DNA of 64,000 bases, from NCBI RefSeq assembly GCF_954871325.1, contig NC_088777.1, positions 19,693,366 to 19,757,365 of the forward strand, read 5' to 3'. The notes beneath the pieces were generated by a model. The model saw nothing but the letters and a program-made list of their open reading frames with translations. It was not told the DNA's origin and ran no database searches. Positions within the stretch are counted from its first letter, which is position 1. Each line of letters opens with the position of its first letter. The stretch comes from Gordionus sp. m RMFG-2023. Its lineage: Eukaryota; Nematomorpha; Gordioida; Chordodea; Parachordodidae. Positions 34,840-45,530 of this stretch are shown here, piece after piece. The position numbers and the translations under genes were made by a program.

Positions 34840-35490
34840 GTATTCGATTTTTGTCAATGATGGTTGAACGCGTTCAATTTTTAGAAATGTTTACAGCACT
34901 AATTTAAAGTAATGTTACAAATACCATAGCAAAAAAATATTTAAATAATAACTGTTAATTCAATAATAAAATTAAAGTTTTTTTGATTATTTACCACGAA
35001 ATATTTTTTTACCTTTAATTTTATGGGAAAATACATTTTTAAATTTTATATGCATAAAAATATTTAAGACCCCCCCCCCCCCACCTTCTTTGGCGATATT
35101 TTTAAAACTCCATTGAAATGCAAGCGTTAGCCTCCCTAACATCCATAAATATTATATTGTTCAAGATTTAAAATAATCTTCCAGGATGAATATAAACCCA
35201 ATTTTTAGGATTTAAAACCAATGAAAATTATAAATTTTTGTTGAGAATGCAAACACAAGATTGGGCAATCTTGATTAATAAATTTTTGGTAATTTTTTTA
35301 TCAAATTTATATAATTTTTCTATAAAAAGTGTTACAAACATCAAATAATATAGCATAATTTTTTTTAAATTATGATTACAAATTAATATAATCTTTTTAT
35401 AGCAATTTGGGGGTTATAAATTATATTATATCATTAAAATTAAATGCAAATTTTTTGCAATCTCCACAATTAAGTAGGTAATATTCAATA
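34840..35490. other. AT-rich intergenic stretch
   Basis: No gene is seen. A poly-C run (about 35069-35081) resembles those found inside hAT termini. Confidence 0.4.
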
Positions 35491-35497
35491 AATTAAA

Positions 35498-35503
35498 TTT
35501 ATT
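35498..35503 (-). promoter_or_regulatory. Candidate poly(A) signal of PIG-A
   Basis: AATAAA on the minus strand, 44 bp beyond the PIG-A stop codon. In such AT-rich DNA a chance occurrence is possible. Confidence 0.4.
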
Positions 35504-35546
35504 AATGAATTCATGATTGTAATTATTTGGAATTCTGTAATCAATC

Positions 35547-36926
35547 TTAGGGCATATATCTTTTTAACTTGAGAGACTTATCAATATATTTTTTGGGGTA
35601 AAAATATTCACAAACCCATAAAAGAATATAATCCAATAATATTATTAGATAAAATAGTTTTCCACATATTGGGCCTGTCATATAATATTTTTTTAATTTA
35701 TCATATATAGTTGATTCTTTTTCTTGTAAAATATTATCATATATTTTTCCAGTTCTCTGTGCAATATTATCCCAAGAATAACAAGTCTTTACTGTGTTAT
35801 GTAATATTATAGGTGATGTTTGTTCATTACTTTGACACTTTTTGATAGTATTAATTAATCCTTTTGTTATTGCTTTGACATTAGGATCTACTAAAGTTAT
35901 ATATTCTTGAGGTAATACCTCAGGAATCCCACCCACCTTAGTTGAAACAACTTGCAAGCCACATGAAGCAGCTTCTAATATAGCTATACAAAAAGCCTCT
36001 GTAAGGGATGTGTTTAAAAAAATTTGACCTTTTGTTAATATTTCATAAACATTGTCATGTTCAATTTTCCCTAGCAATGATACTTGTCTATCTAGTTGAT
36101 TTTTTTCTTTCATTTCTTCCAAATCTAATCTTTTAGGTCCATCCCCACCTATAATAAAATTAACATTTGGGAACAAAGAACAAATTTCTGGAATTATATC
36201 TACTAACATACTAATACCTTTACGATATACTAATCTACTCATAACAATTATATTTATATTAGTTTTATTAATTTGTTCATGTAGGTCTCTTGGAACAAAT
36301 ATGGTAGAGTCAATAGCATTAGGAATTACAGATATCATTTCAGGTTTAATGTATGCTCTTAATATGGTATTCTCTTTGCTTGTATGTGATACACAGATTA
36401 TATGATTACAAGTGCATAAAGTTATTTTTAGTAATTGATTAGTAATTATAGAGCTCGCATCAGCAAATCCAAATAGTGAATGCTCAGTAAAAACTGTTTT
36501 AATATTTAGTAAATTTGCATGTACTATTGATTCTAAGGCCAGGGCTGAAAAAGCTGAATGGCCATGTAATATTGATATATCTTCTCTTATCAAAATATGC
36601 CTGATTAAAGATGTTGTGGAATATAATGTAGGTAGTATACATGAATTATAAAAAGGTATTAATGGAAGGTAATAAATTTTTAACCCATTCTGCAAATATC
36701 TAATTCCCTTCCTATCCTCATAACCATGAGTAACCGCAATTACTTTATAACCTTGTTGAATTAAGAAAGTTGACAATTGATAAATATGATTTTCTACACC
36801 TCCTGAGTTAGGATAAAAAAAATCTGAAACCATACAAATATTATGATTCATTAAAAAAATAATAAAACATATCAGATTTAGCACATCAGACAATTTATAA
36901 AATAACATGCCGTCAAATTTTGACAT
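35547..36926 (-). CDS. PIGA: PIG-A, GPI GlcNAc-transferase catalytic subunit
   Basis: 459 codons, single exon. PIG-A transfers GlcNAc from UDP-GlcNAc to phosphatidylinositol on the cytoplasmic face of the ER, the first step of GPI-anchor synthesis, as part of the GPI-GnT complex. N-terminal family signature CMVSDFFYPNSGGVENHIYQ (about residues 31-50), then TEHSLFGFAD (147-156), IICVSHTSKENTILR (176-190), IPNAIDSTIF (201-210) and SRLVYRKG (230-237). The GT4-type EX7E motif is intact as EAFCIAILE (310-318), followed by CGLQVVSTKVGGIPEVLP (322-339). A hydrophobic segment near 422-440 is the expected C-terminal ER anchor. Human PIG-A is 484 residues. Alignable sequence begins at the methionine at residue 26 (MNHNICMVSD), so the first 25 residues, partly hydrophobic, may or may not be translated. 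The lack of introns could mean intron loss or retrocopying, but no poly(A) tract or flanking duplication is seen. It is complete and unbroken. Confidence 0.96.
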   Translation of the reverse strand: MSKFDGMLFYKLSDVLNLICFIIFLMNHNICMVSDFFYPNSGGVENHIYQLSTFLIQQGYKVIAVTHGYEDRKGIRYLQNGLKIYYLPLIPFYNSCILPTLYSTTSLIRHILIREDISILHGHSAFSALALESIVHANLLNIKTVFTEHSLFGFADASSIITNQLLKITLCTCNHIICVSHTSKENTILRAYIKPEMISVIPNAIDSTIFVPRDLHEQINKTNINIIVMSRLVYRKGISMLVDIIPEICSLFPNVNFIIGGDGPKRLDLEEMKEKNQLDRQVSLLGKIEHDNVYEILTKGQIFLNTSLTEAFCIAILEAASCGLQVVSTKVGGIPEVLPQEYITLVDPNVKAITKGLINTIKKCQSNEQTSPIILHNTVKTCYSWDNIAQRTGKIYDNILQEKESTIYDKLKKYYMTGPICGKLFYLIILLDYILLWVCEYFYPKKYIDKSLKLKRYMP

Positions 36927-36963
36927 GCCATTAATTAAAATTTAATGCCGTTAATCTATATAT

Positions 36964-37060
36964 AAAGGGTCGCCGGAGAAGAGGAGGGGGTATCCATTCC
37001 CCTCTTCTAAAATTTATCTGTTCTCGTGAATATCATTTTAAGCTAATAAAAAATTTACTC
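36964..37060 (+). mobile_element. hAT terminus fragment upstream of PIG-A
   Basis: G/C runs followed by ATCATTTTAAGCTAATAAAA repeat the left terminal region of the 23053 and 50804 elements. It begins about 38 bp upstream of the PIG-A start codon, so the gene's 5' leader or promoter is probably transposon-derived. A TATATATA-like run lies between them. Confidence 0.6.
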
Positions 37061-37225
37061 ACACAAATTCTAACCCTACGGACATCATTAAAAATAATAA
37101 CTAGAAAGAAAGTTAAGTTATAATTAATATTTTTTTAAAAATTTGAAAAAAATTTCCCAAGCCTGGTTCCATAATAATTTTGTTAGTTTAAAACTAAGAT
37201 AAAATTTTAAAAAAATCATAATATA

Positions 37226-37540
37226 TTCAGAGATCTTCATGGCACTTTTTTAATCGGGCCCCGTCCAGGCCTGTAAAAATTTTTTTAGGCCAATGTTTTG
37301 CCTATATTATATATTAAAAAATTTCCAAGCGTCCAAGAGCTTAATAATTTTGATTTTTCTCAAGACCAGCCCAACCCATTATAATTTGGAATGGAAATTT
37401 GATTTCTTCATCTATGATCTCTAAATCCATAATACTAAACCTATTTTTTATAATTTTTTCCCAAGCCTATATTAATTCTGAGGAATATTTTTTAAACCCA
37501 GCCAAACCCATGTAGAATTTATCCCAAGCTCGGAGATAGT
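37226..37540. mobile_element. GC-rich hAT MITE, degraded
   Basis: Starts CAGAGATCTTCATGG (the same terminus as the right end of 16311-16666), with GGGCCCCGTCCAGGCCTG inside and repeated CCAAGC/CCAGCC words. The right end is unclear. Confidence 0.55.
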
Positions 37541-38041
37541 TAAATGTCTAATTAATTTATCATAACCAGGCCTTCGGCCTGAGGAAGAGTAGCCTGGGAA
37601 TTACAAACGGCTCAGAATCAGACATTCACATGAACAAATGATGAAGGATCACAAAATATAATCTGGGTATGGGGTTAAGAACGGATATTAAAAAAATATT
37701 ATTAATTTATGTATGGCCATAATATAAATGAGTATATTTTCAATAGCTAATTTTATTGAGCAATAACAATGAGAAATAAATTATACAAATTTTTATAATA
37801 TGCAAAATTATAAGTATATATGCGAATTAAGATGAATATTGTTTGGAGAACCATTTTGGCAAGCTTTCTATCATGTAGGAGCATATAAATTTTTTAAATA
37901 TTTAGAAAAATAAGGATTTTTCTTTTTCGAATTGGAATTCGAACCTTTTTTCTGATAGAACCTTTTCCTTCTTTGATCAAACTTTTAATGGGAAATTACC
38001 TGTGCTTGAAAGATGGCAATCCAGAATCAGTTTAAATTAAA
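37541..38041. other. Intergenic stretch without recognised gene
   Basis: A CCAGGCCTTCGGCCTGAGG palindromic patch (about 37564) resembles the GC patches in hAT elements. Otherwise it is A/T-rich. Confidence 0.4.
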
Positions 38042-38547
38042 CTTTTTCTAAGAATGATAGGAAGAAAGGGAAAAGAAAAATAGAAAGAGCAGAACTGTAA
38101 GGAATTGGGAAAGGGAAAAGAAAGATGAAGGAAATAGGAAAGAAAACGGAGTAATGAAAAGTAAAATAAAAAATAGAGAAAAATGGAAAGTAAAATAAAA
38201 AATAGAGAAAAAGGAAAAGTGAGAGAAAAATAGATTTAAAGGGAAAGGTGAAAAGTGAAAGAAACAATGAAAAGAAAAAGGGGAAGGAAAAGAAAGAGCA
38301 AGGAAAAGAAAAAGTGAAAAAAAGCAAAGGGAAAGAAAAAGATAATGGAAAAAAAGAAAGGAAAAGGGAAATGAGAAGGAAAAATGGAAAAGGAGAAAGA
38401 AAAGAAAATCTGGAAAAACAAGGAGAGGATAAGGTAAAGAAAAAGAAAATGGAAATGCAATGGAAAGCGAAAGAAAAAAGTAAAGGAAAGGGGAGAGAAA
38501 AAGGAGGAAAAGAAAAAAGGAATAATGAAAAGAAAGGGAGGGGGAGG
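38042..38547 (+). repeat. Purine-rich (AAAAGGAAAGA) tract, part 1
   Basis: About 500 bp of almost pure A/G on the plus strand without a strict period. It continues at 38770-38835 after a MITE. Long open frames on both strands are a consequence of the composition. Confidence 0.9.
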
Positions 38548-38550
38548 TAG

Positions 38551-38760
38551 GATTGTTAAAAAGTCTGATTTAAGTCGATTTTTTAAAAATAACCCAATTA
38601 TTTTAGCCAAATTAATATGTAAGACTGAAGATTTTGCTCGTAGATAGCAAAAATGTTTGGACCCATATTTTGCCAAATTCGAGGCTTTTATAATATTATT
38701 TTGTCTAAATAATAATAAGGTCATTTTTGTTAATCGACCCAAATCAGCATTTTAATAACC
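38551..38760. mobile_element. Short MITE inserted in the purine tract
   Basis: Ends GGATTGTTAAAAAGTCTGAT and, inverted, GGGTTATTAAAATGCTGATT, with TA on both sides. The purine tract continues on each side, so it is a clean insertion. A diverged copy lies at 14590-14800. Confidence 0.75.
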
Positions 38761-38884
38761 CTATAAAAATTGAAAGGTAAAGAAAAAGGTGGAAAAGGAG
38801 CAGTGAAATGGAAAAGAAGAAAGGAAAGAATAAATAAAACTTATTATTATTTTTATTGAAATAAAATCTGTAAAGCATTTTATT

Positions 38885-39450
38885 CTTAACTACATTATAA
38901 TTAAGTTTTCAATAAATTTTGGAAATATTTGAATAACCTCATAATCATAATTTATTTCCTTCAAAAGTTATCATATAATTCGTATTTAAATTAAATACCT
39001 CATCATGCAAAGTAACCGCCTCACTGGAACTGGGGATTGGATGAGGAGATAATACAATTTGTGAATCGTCAATAACTGAAATTTTCTATAAATAAAGAGG
39101 AGTTTAATTTCTTTCCTTATGAAAAACTATATTTTTAATAAAATTTTAGCCAAATGGTATTTTTTCTTAGCTAAATTATAATTAAGTTTTAATAAATGTT
39201 GGAAATATTTGAATAACCTCATAATCATTATTTACTTCCTTCAAAAAGTTATCATATAATTCGTAATTTAATTAAATACCTCATCATGCAAAGTAAGCGC
39301 CTCACTGGAACTGGGGATTGGATGAGGAGATAATACAATTTGTGAATCTTCAATAACTGAGATTTTCTATTAAAGAGGAGTTTAATTTCTTTCCTTATGA
39401 AAAACTATATTTTTAATAAAATTTTAGCCAAATGGTAATTTTTTTTCTAA
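38885..39450 (-). repeat. Tandem duplication with an exon-like core
   Basis: Two copies of a unit of about 285 bp (and a partial third from about 39445). On the minus strand each copy contains a TAG acceptor followed by an open frame of 32-45 codons reading SQIVLSPHPIPSSSEA and TLHDEVFN. The first copy (about 39092-38953) ends in a stop after ITFEGNKL. In the second, the stop comes directly after HDEVFN. This could be a duplicated terminal exon. No partner exon is identified. Confidence 0.7.
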
Positions 39451-39489
39451 CTACATTATAATTAAGTTTTTAATAAATGTTTTAATTCT

Positions 39490-39700
39490 ACAAGAATACA
39501 TGTTTGAGAAAACAGGCATTAAAAATATTATGAAGTCCAACATAAAGTTATCAGGTTACAATGGCAAGATGATACAAGTGATAGGTACAGCACAAGTGAA
39601 TGTAGAATACAAAGGGAATTCACAAATTTTGAACGCATTAATCATAAACATTAATAAAATGTCTTTGTTAGGAAGATCATGTTAAAACATTTTGAAAATA
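39490..39700 (+). mobile_element. Ty3/gypsy-type LTR retrotransposon fossil (protease region)
   Basis: Part of an aspartic-protease-like region (KLSGYNGKMIQVIG, MSLLGR) as found early in Ty3/gypsy pol. No LTRs or other pol domains are recognised around it. A broken, old fragment. Confidence 0.5.
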
Positions 39701-40395
39701 TACTTGAAAGATTCATAGGCATGATAGATGCAGTAATATAAAACTGCGATCACATGAAGAAATCATAAAAGAATATTATAATGACTGTAAAAAAAATAGT
39801 AAACGTATAAATAGAAAAATTAGTATAAATAAAATTGTGAAATTCATGATGAAAGTATATTATCTAAAGAAATTCTAATAGCTAAATAAAACAGTGATAA
39901 TATTATAAACATACCTAATATAACACATAATGTAAATAAAGGGGATGAAATTGACACAGGTAACATTTTGAAAATAGTTGAATCCAAGTCATATTTTAAG
40001 GATAAAATTTATATAAAAAAAAAGTAAAAGAACTTTGAAATCTTAATTCAATTAAAGATGAGAAGATTAAATTTAAAAATTCCTAGAAATTAACAATACC
40101 TTACTTTTATTATTTTTCTACATTATATTAACTTAATAAGTTTTTTTAATACTTTGGTTTTAAATTATTATTATTAACCAATTAAACATATTGTTAAATT
40201 GAACTTTATAAAGTATATATAGATATAAAAATAGTGTGATAAACAGTTAAAAAAAATTTTTAATAATAAAATATATAATTTATTTCTATACCCTGACTAC
40301 TTTAATATTAATATAATTCTGGTAAAATTTAAAATAAAAATCAGTTTCTATTAATTCACAAATTTAAGGTATATTTTCAATAATATTTATTGTCT
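39701..40395. other. AT-rich stretch without recognised gene
   Basis: May include further unrecognisable remains of the neighbouring retrotransposon fossil. Confidence 0.35.
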
Positions 40396-40686
40396 TTAGT
40401 TACAATAATAAATAAAAAATATTACTTTTTGGAAGTAAGATGTTATTGTCTTTTTTTGCAACTGGGTTTCAACTCCATTTGTGATATTATATGGAATATA
40501 ACAATTTAAGGATACCCAATTATTATTATCTCTTTTGATGGCTACCTTTGTAAATTTCATATCAGCTGGCTTGACATGAGGATGTTTATGTTTATAATGT
40601 TCATGTATCTTGTCACTTCTTATTTTAGAAGTTTTACAATTAATGTAATTACATTTCACCTTAAATAAGGTTCTGTTACTTGGCAT
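40396..40686 (-). CDS. Zinc-finger-like ORF, function unknown
   Basis: 96 codons from ATG. The N-terminal part has the CCHH arrangement C-N-Y-I-N-C...HEHYKHKH (residues about 11-36), compatible with a single BED/C2H2-type finger in a basic context. The later part (TITSYFQK, about residues 79-86) resembles a PCNA-interacting motif as found near some transposon or repair protein ends. The last 10 residues may be intron read-through, because GTAATA directly follows the QK codons. No intact partner exon is found. It could be the first exon of a transposon-encoded or host DNA-binding protein. Confidence 0.4.
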   Translation of the reverse strand: MPSNRTLFKVKCNYINCKTSKIRSDKIHEHYKHKHPHVKPADMKFTKVAIKRDNNNWVSLNCYIPYNITNGVETQLQKKTITSYFQKVIFFIYYCN

Positions 40687-41040
40687 CTAGAAAGAAATAA
40701 TTATTATAATATAATTTTTTACATATTATGTTTTTTATTATTATTTGCTTGCTAATATATGTTTTTAAGCATGACTCAAAAAAATACCTAAAACTTATCC
40801 TGCTAAAATCTAGAAATTTATTAAAAAACATAATATAAATATATTAACCTCTAAGAAAAGTACCAAATAAGAAATGTGTAAATATTAACTTGATAAAATG
40901 GTAAATGAAAATGGTTGACAAAGAAAGTTTATATTATTTATTAATTGACAAATATCTTTACTTTAATTGACATTTGTCAGAAAATCAACGATAACCATTA
41001 TAATCGTATCAATTAATAAATTTAAAAAGATTATAATTCA

Positions 41041-41209
41041 AATCAAAATTTACCCCCCAAAAATCAATACCTACCCCCAAAAAATTAATGTCTACCCCCA
41101 AAAAATTAATATCAAACCCCCAAAATCAATACCTACCCCCAAAAATGCCAATATATTTTGAAGGCATTTGTCTCCTATCCCCCCCCCCTCCGCGGACATG
41201 TAGACGCTG
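41041..41209. mobile_element. Right end of a hAT MITE (CATGTAGACGCTG)
   Basis: Repeats of TACCCCCAAAAAATTAAT lead into a poly-C run and CATGTAGACGCTG (41197-41209), the inverse of the terminus at 41233. The left end is not found. It sits only 23 bp from the next element of the same family. Confidence 0.6.
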
Positions 41210-41232
41210 CGTAGTGATGAAGTAGTGAGGAC

Positions 41233-41791
41233 CAGCGTCTACATGAGCGGGAGGGGTAGGAACAGTTCACATCCTATTTTTTTGAAGGGAGGTAGGGGGT
41301 AGACTGCTTTAATGGGGGTAAGATAAATTTTTTGGAGGGCTATCTATTTAATTTGTAGATGTAATAGGACAAAATTTATTTCTGTAAAATTTAATACTTT
41401 TATCATAGGATTATTATAATACAATTCATCGACCAAATTTATATATTGCAAACAATCATACACATTGTTTTCCAAATAAAACTTTCTGCTATCCTTTTAA
41501 ATGTAATTTAAAAGGTTTAGTTATTTCAGCAAGCTCATTGCCATAATAATTAATTCATTGTAAATAATGGGGGTTTAATTGAATTTATTATCTAAAAAAT
41601 AAATATATTCACAAAATATCGATAATTGGTAGTAGAGATAGATTAATTCAAGTTATCCTTTATAAATCCTCTGAAAAGAGTATCAAAAAATTAAAAAGGT
41701 AAAATAATAATAATCGGGAATTTTTTAGGGGGTAGGCAAAGATTTTTGAAGGGGGTTTGCATCCAGTGAAAATCCTGTCATGTAGACGCTG
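41233..41791. mobile_element. hAT MITE with exact 8-bp duplication
   Basis: GTGAGGAC at 41225-41232 and 41792-41799. The ends are CAGCGTCTACATG and CATGTAGACGCTG, a perfect 13-bp inverted pair. Subterminal GGGGGTA words are present. Non-coding, 559 bp. Confidence 0.92.
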
Positions 41792-41879
41792 GTGAGGACT
41801 AGGAAAATTAGAATATAGATAACTTTTTTATTAAATATAAATATTACTTAAAGGCTTTGACAATGGTGCCATTTTCGGT

Positions 41880-44800
41880 CACCATCTTCACCACCTTATT
41901 ATTAATTTTTTATATGAATATCCATAATTTCCTGTCAAAGCATACGTTTGCTTTCTAATTATGCATCTCAGGGCAAAAGCTACTGATCTTCTCTTAAGGG
42001 TTAATAGTTCCAGCCATTCTGCAGTATCTCCGATAAAAGCCCTAAAATAAAACATTATAAAATTGATATAAATATAATATACCTTCCATGGCCACTCCAA
42101 CAATCAGTTGTGAATACATATGAGACTTCAGACAAATCTCTTACAAAATTTGTGTCCATATCTGTAAAGGTAATAGATATTTTGTTGCCCAGAGTTTGAT
42201 GACATATAATTTTTATAGTTAGAGAAAATGTTTTAATAATTTTCACAAATGAAGGATCATCAACCAGTGACAGTGATTGAAAGGTGTCACTAATAAATTC
42301 CATTATAACTTTGGCAGCTCTGCTTGTTATATTGCTGACATGTTTAGATTATGGAAATTTAATTTTGTTTAAATTTGCAACCACTGAGATTTAATTATTT
42401 TTGCTGAGAATCCGTTTATGTGTTTGGTTATGTCATTTTTGAATTCACTATTTTTTTCCTTTATAAAAGAAAAATATAGTATTTTTAATAAATATGTTAA
42501 GATTAACAAATATAAAAATTTTAAATAAGTAATTAACTACTTCTATTCCATTGAGGTTTGAACTACCCACATTTAAAGACGATATATTCTTCTTACATAA
42601 AGAGCATGTCACAGATATCATGGCGTAGTTACTTCCATTCGTTTCATATAAAGCAAAATACTTAAGTAGCAGGGGCGTCGCTAGGGGGGGGGGCGCAGGG
42701 GCTTGAGCCCCCTGAAAAATTTGAATAGCCCCCTGAAGCAAAAATTATATTTTTTAATGGCTTAATATCCCCTTGATCTAAAAATAAATTTTTTGATTGC
42801 CCACTGAATGATTTCTTTCATAATTCTATTGAGTAATATATTGATTTGAATACTATTTTAATTATTAGATAGATTAATACTCATAAATTATATTTTCACT
42901 ATGTCAGCTTGCAATCAAATTCTGTGTAAAAATAGAATATTAATATCACTCACTAAATATTAATTTAGCATTAACAGTTGAAGCTTTATTGACTTTTATT
43001 ATTTAAAATATTATATAATATAACCCTAATTAAATAATTGAAAATTAACAGATTTAATATTGCAATTAGCCGAGTTCAAAATCACTAATCAACTATATTA
43101 TTGATATTTAAATTTATTTACCATGCCTCTTAAAATTATTTTCAAGGTCCAAATCCAAATAAGTATAAGAGATTTATTTATAAGAAGTAAGTAAACATAT
43201 AGTTTATAATCCTCATTAGATATAATTGGTTATAAAAGATTAGGTTAAATACCACTTTTACAGACGTATTTGACAGTTATATAATATATTACAAATATTT
43301 TAATAAATTTTACTAATAAATACTTTTGATAATAAATATAAGTTATAAATTGTTTTTAAATATTTAACGCCATCTATGTATTTAGAAATATTTTTAAAAA
43401 TTTAACATCTTATTATTTATCCCAGAATGGATGTAATAAATTAGATAACTTTTCTTCTCTTTTTTACGTGTTTTAGAAAAGCTATTTTTTTTCTTATTTG
43501 AAAAACAGTTTTGAGTTAAATTTTTAATACTAGGATATTTTTGATATTATTACAAACTACTACTATTTTAAGATATAATATACCAACTAGAGGTGATGCG
43601 ACAATAATATATAAAATCTTAATTAATTTCTTTTATCATATCATATCACTCTGGTTCTTATTTTATAGTTATAAAATGTTTCATTTCTAATATGGCATAC
43701 CTGCCTTGTAAATAACTTATAGCTTCAATACATTTGCATAATTTCTTTAGAGATTTTTAGTGTTTTTGTTTTATCAATTTATCTAGCATAATAAATTCTG
43801 ATATAAGGTGGTCATGTCTATGACAGCAAATTAACCAGCATCTATCCTATCTGTGTGGCTATGCAATTTAAGATTATTATTACAGCTGCGAGCATATGAT
43901 TGCATATTTTATGAGCAATAATGGTCAACTGTGTAGTTGTTTATATATCATTAAAAAAAAGATAAGCTTTTAGAAATTTAATATCTCACAATTATTTTTC
44001 TCAATTTAATATCTAGCGTCCATCATGTCATTTAAGAGGAATCTCTAACCACCATATAGTTTTATGATTTGGATTGGTCGTTTATATTCTCTTCTCCAAG
44101 AATTGTTGATTCGTTTAGGCCTATAAATTTCCTTATTAGTCCATTCTATAAAACATTGTCTAAAAATGGTAACAGAGTGTTATATTAGTTTCTTGACCTT
44201 TTGTCAATGTAAGTTGCTAATTTTATAATATGTAGTTTTTAAAAACCATTATCAATTGAGGCATATGTATGAATTAATTAACCTTTTTTACCACTTGTAA
44301 TTCTTGTAATAAATAGATTTTGTATTAAAAAATAATATTTTTAGAAATGTTTTATATTTATATGCTAGTTTATTTTGTATGCATAATATAATAAATAACA
44401 AATACGAAATTCAGAATAATTATTCAGAGTTAGCAAATTTTTAAAAAGTTGATTTATTAATATAAAACCCGGCCGAAGGCCGGGCAAAAGCGGGCCGAAG
44501 CCCCGCAAATGGGGGGTATGGAGGCGAAACCCCCCATCATTTTTTTTTTAGTTGTGCCCCTTGAGATTGCTAAGGCTAGCGACGCCCCTGTTACGTAGTT
44601 TATGAAGAGGTAAAAGATTCACACTTATACCTGTCACCTCAATAGTAGGTATATTATCTCTATAACGGACATTATTTAAAACCTTATTAATTTATATTAT
44701 ATATAATTAAATGAATAAAACTTGTAGGCTGTCTCGATAAAATTTATGAAATATAAAGCATGATGTAGGATGATAAAATATATAAATAGATATTCTTTAA

Positions 44801-45016
44801 AAAAATAATATTTTAATTTAATTTAAAACTTTTTTAATTTTATTTATTGCTTTTTAAGCAAAAATAAATTTTTAAAAGGATCGAGATCGAATGTTAAACA
44901 AAATAATCTCGCCTCGATCCTCAATTTTAGATAGGATCATAAATCCAGGAAAATTTCCAAATTTAAGATCGAATCCAGGATCGTCGATCTTTTGATTTCG
45001 ATTCTTTAACAATTTG
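41880..45016 (-). mobile_element. hAT transposon (BED type) interrupted by another hAT
   Basis: The 5' terminus is CAAATTGTTAAAGAATCG at 45016, followed by GATCG-rich subterminal sequence homologous to 51607-51760. Minus-strand exons follow: the BED zinc finger (45-42.5 kb, split by the 42670-44590 insertion), then MEFISDTFQSLSLVDDPSF and VSYVFTTDCWSGHGR to 42083, a 41-bp GT-AG intron (42042-42082), and AFIGDTAEW...LKRRSVAFALRC to about 41890. The intron sits at the same position and phase as in the hAT at 47558-50051. Stops and frame breaks occur, and the 3' half including the dimerisation domain is missing. Confidence 0.8.
42670..44590. mobile_element. Non-autonomous hAT inserted in a hAT exon
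   Basis: The ends are CAGGGGCGTCGCTAGG and, inverted, CAGGGGCGTCGCTAGCC. Duplication TTAAGTAG (42662-42669) and TTACGTAG (44591-44598), 7 of 8 identical. Taking one copy of the target restores a continuous zinc-finger frame matching LPFLKLRKYF of the copy at 51984. The interior contains, inverted, sequence of the 23053-24223 element (about 43180-43450) and a CCCGGCCGAAGGCCGGG patch near 44468. Confidence 0.88.
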
Positions 45017-45237
45017 TATTTAATATTATACTCTCTATAAATATATCCTCACAAATCTGGTGTTGCAATAAATCCTTGGGAACAGATAGGGGTCGGGTTT
45101 TACATTGATGTAGCATTTTTCCTCGAGGCCTTGACGCAATATTTTGGGCTCACTCTAATTATTATTTTTATCAATTATTTAAATAGAACACCATTTACGT
45201 AGAAATGTAACATTATTTCAGCAGGTTTAAAATATTT

Positions 45238-45530
45238 CAAATCAGGGCCGTCTCTAGCCCCGAAACGATACTGGAAGATTTTGAAAACACATATTTAATG
45301 GAGAAACAATCTTCGGGGGCTCAAAAAATTTTTTTAAATTATTTTCAAAATTACCTTTTTTTTTAGCTAATATTATTTAATTTTTTTCTTAGGCTCATTA
45401 TCATAAATTACCTTTAACTAACTTTTTTTTTATAAAAAAAAATCAAAATTTTGAGGGGGCTCTTCATATTTTTCAGAGAAGTCTAGTCCCTGCGCCCCCC
45501 TCCTCCACCCTTGTGACGTTACTTTTGCAA
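45238..45530. mobile_element. hAT terminus-like fragment
   Basis: CAGGGCCGTCTCTAGCCCCG at the left and a G/C-run region (GCGCCCCCCTCC) at the right resemble hAT ends. No duplication is found. Confidence 0.4.

Noticed and set aside
38037-38742. Long ORFs on both strands (Phe/Ser-rich and Lys/Glu-rich)
   Set aside because: They overlap a homopurine tract without stops because of its composition, and a MITE.
42448-42741. 97-codon ORF beginning in the 42670 element and running into the BED exon
   Set aside because: The N-terminal part is translated transposon terminus. Only the residues after LLKYF belong to the hAT exon.
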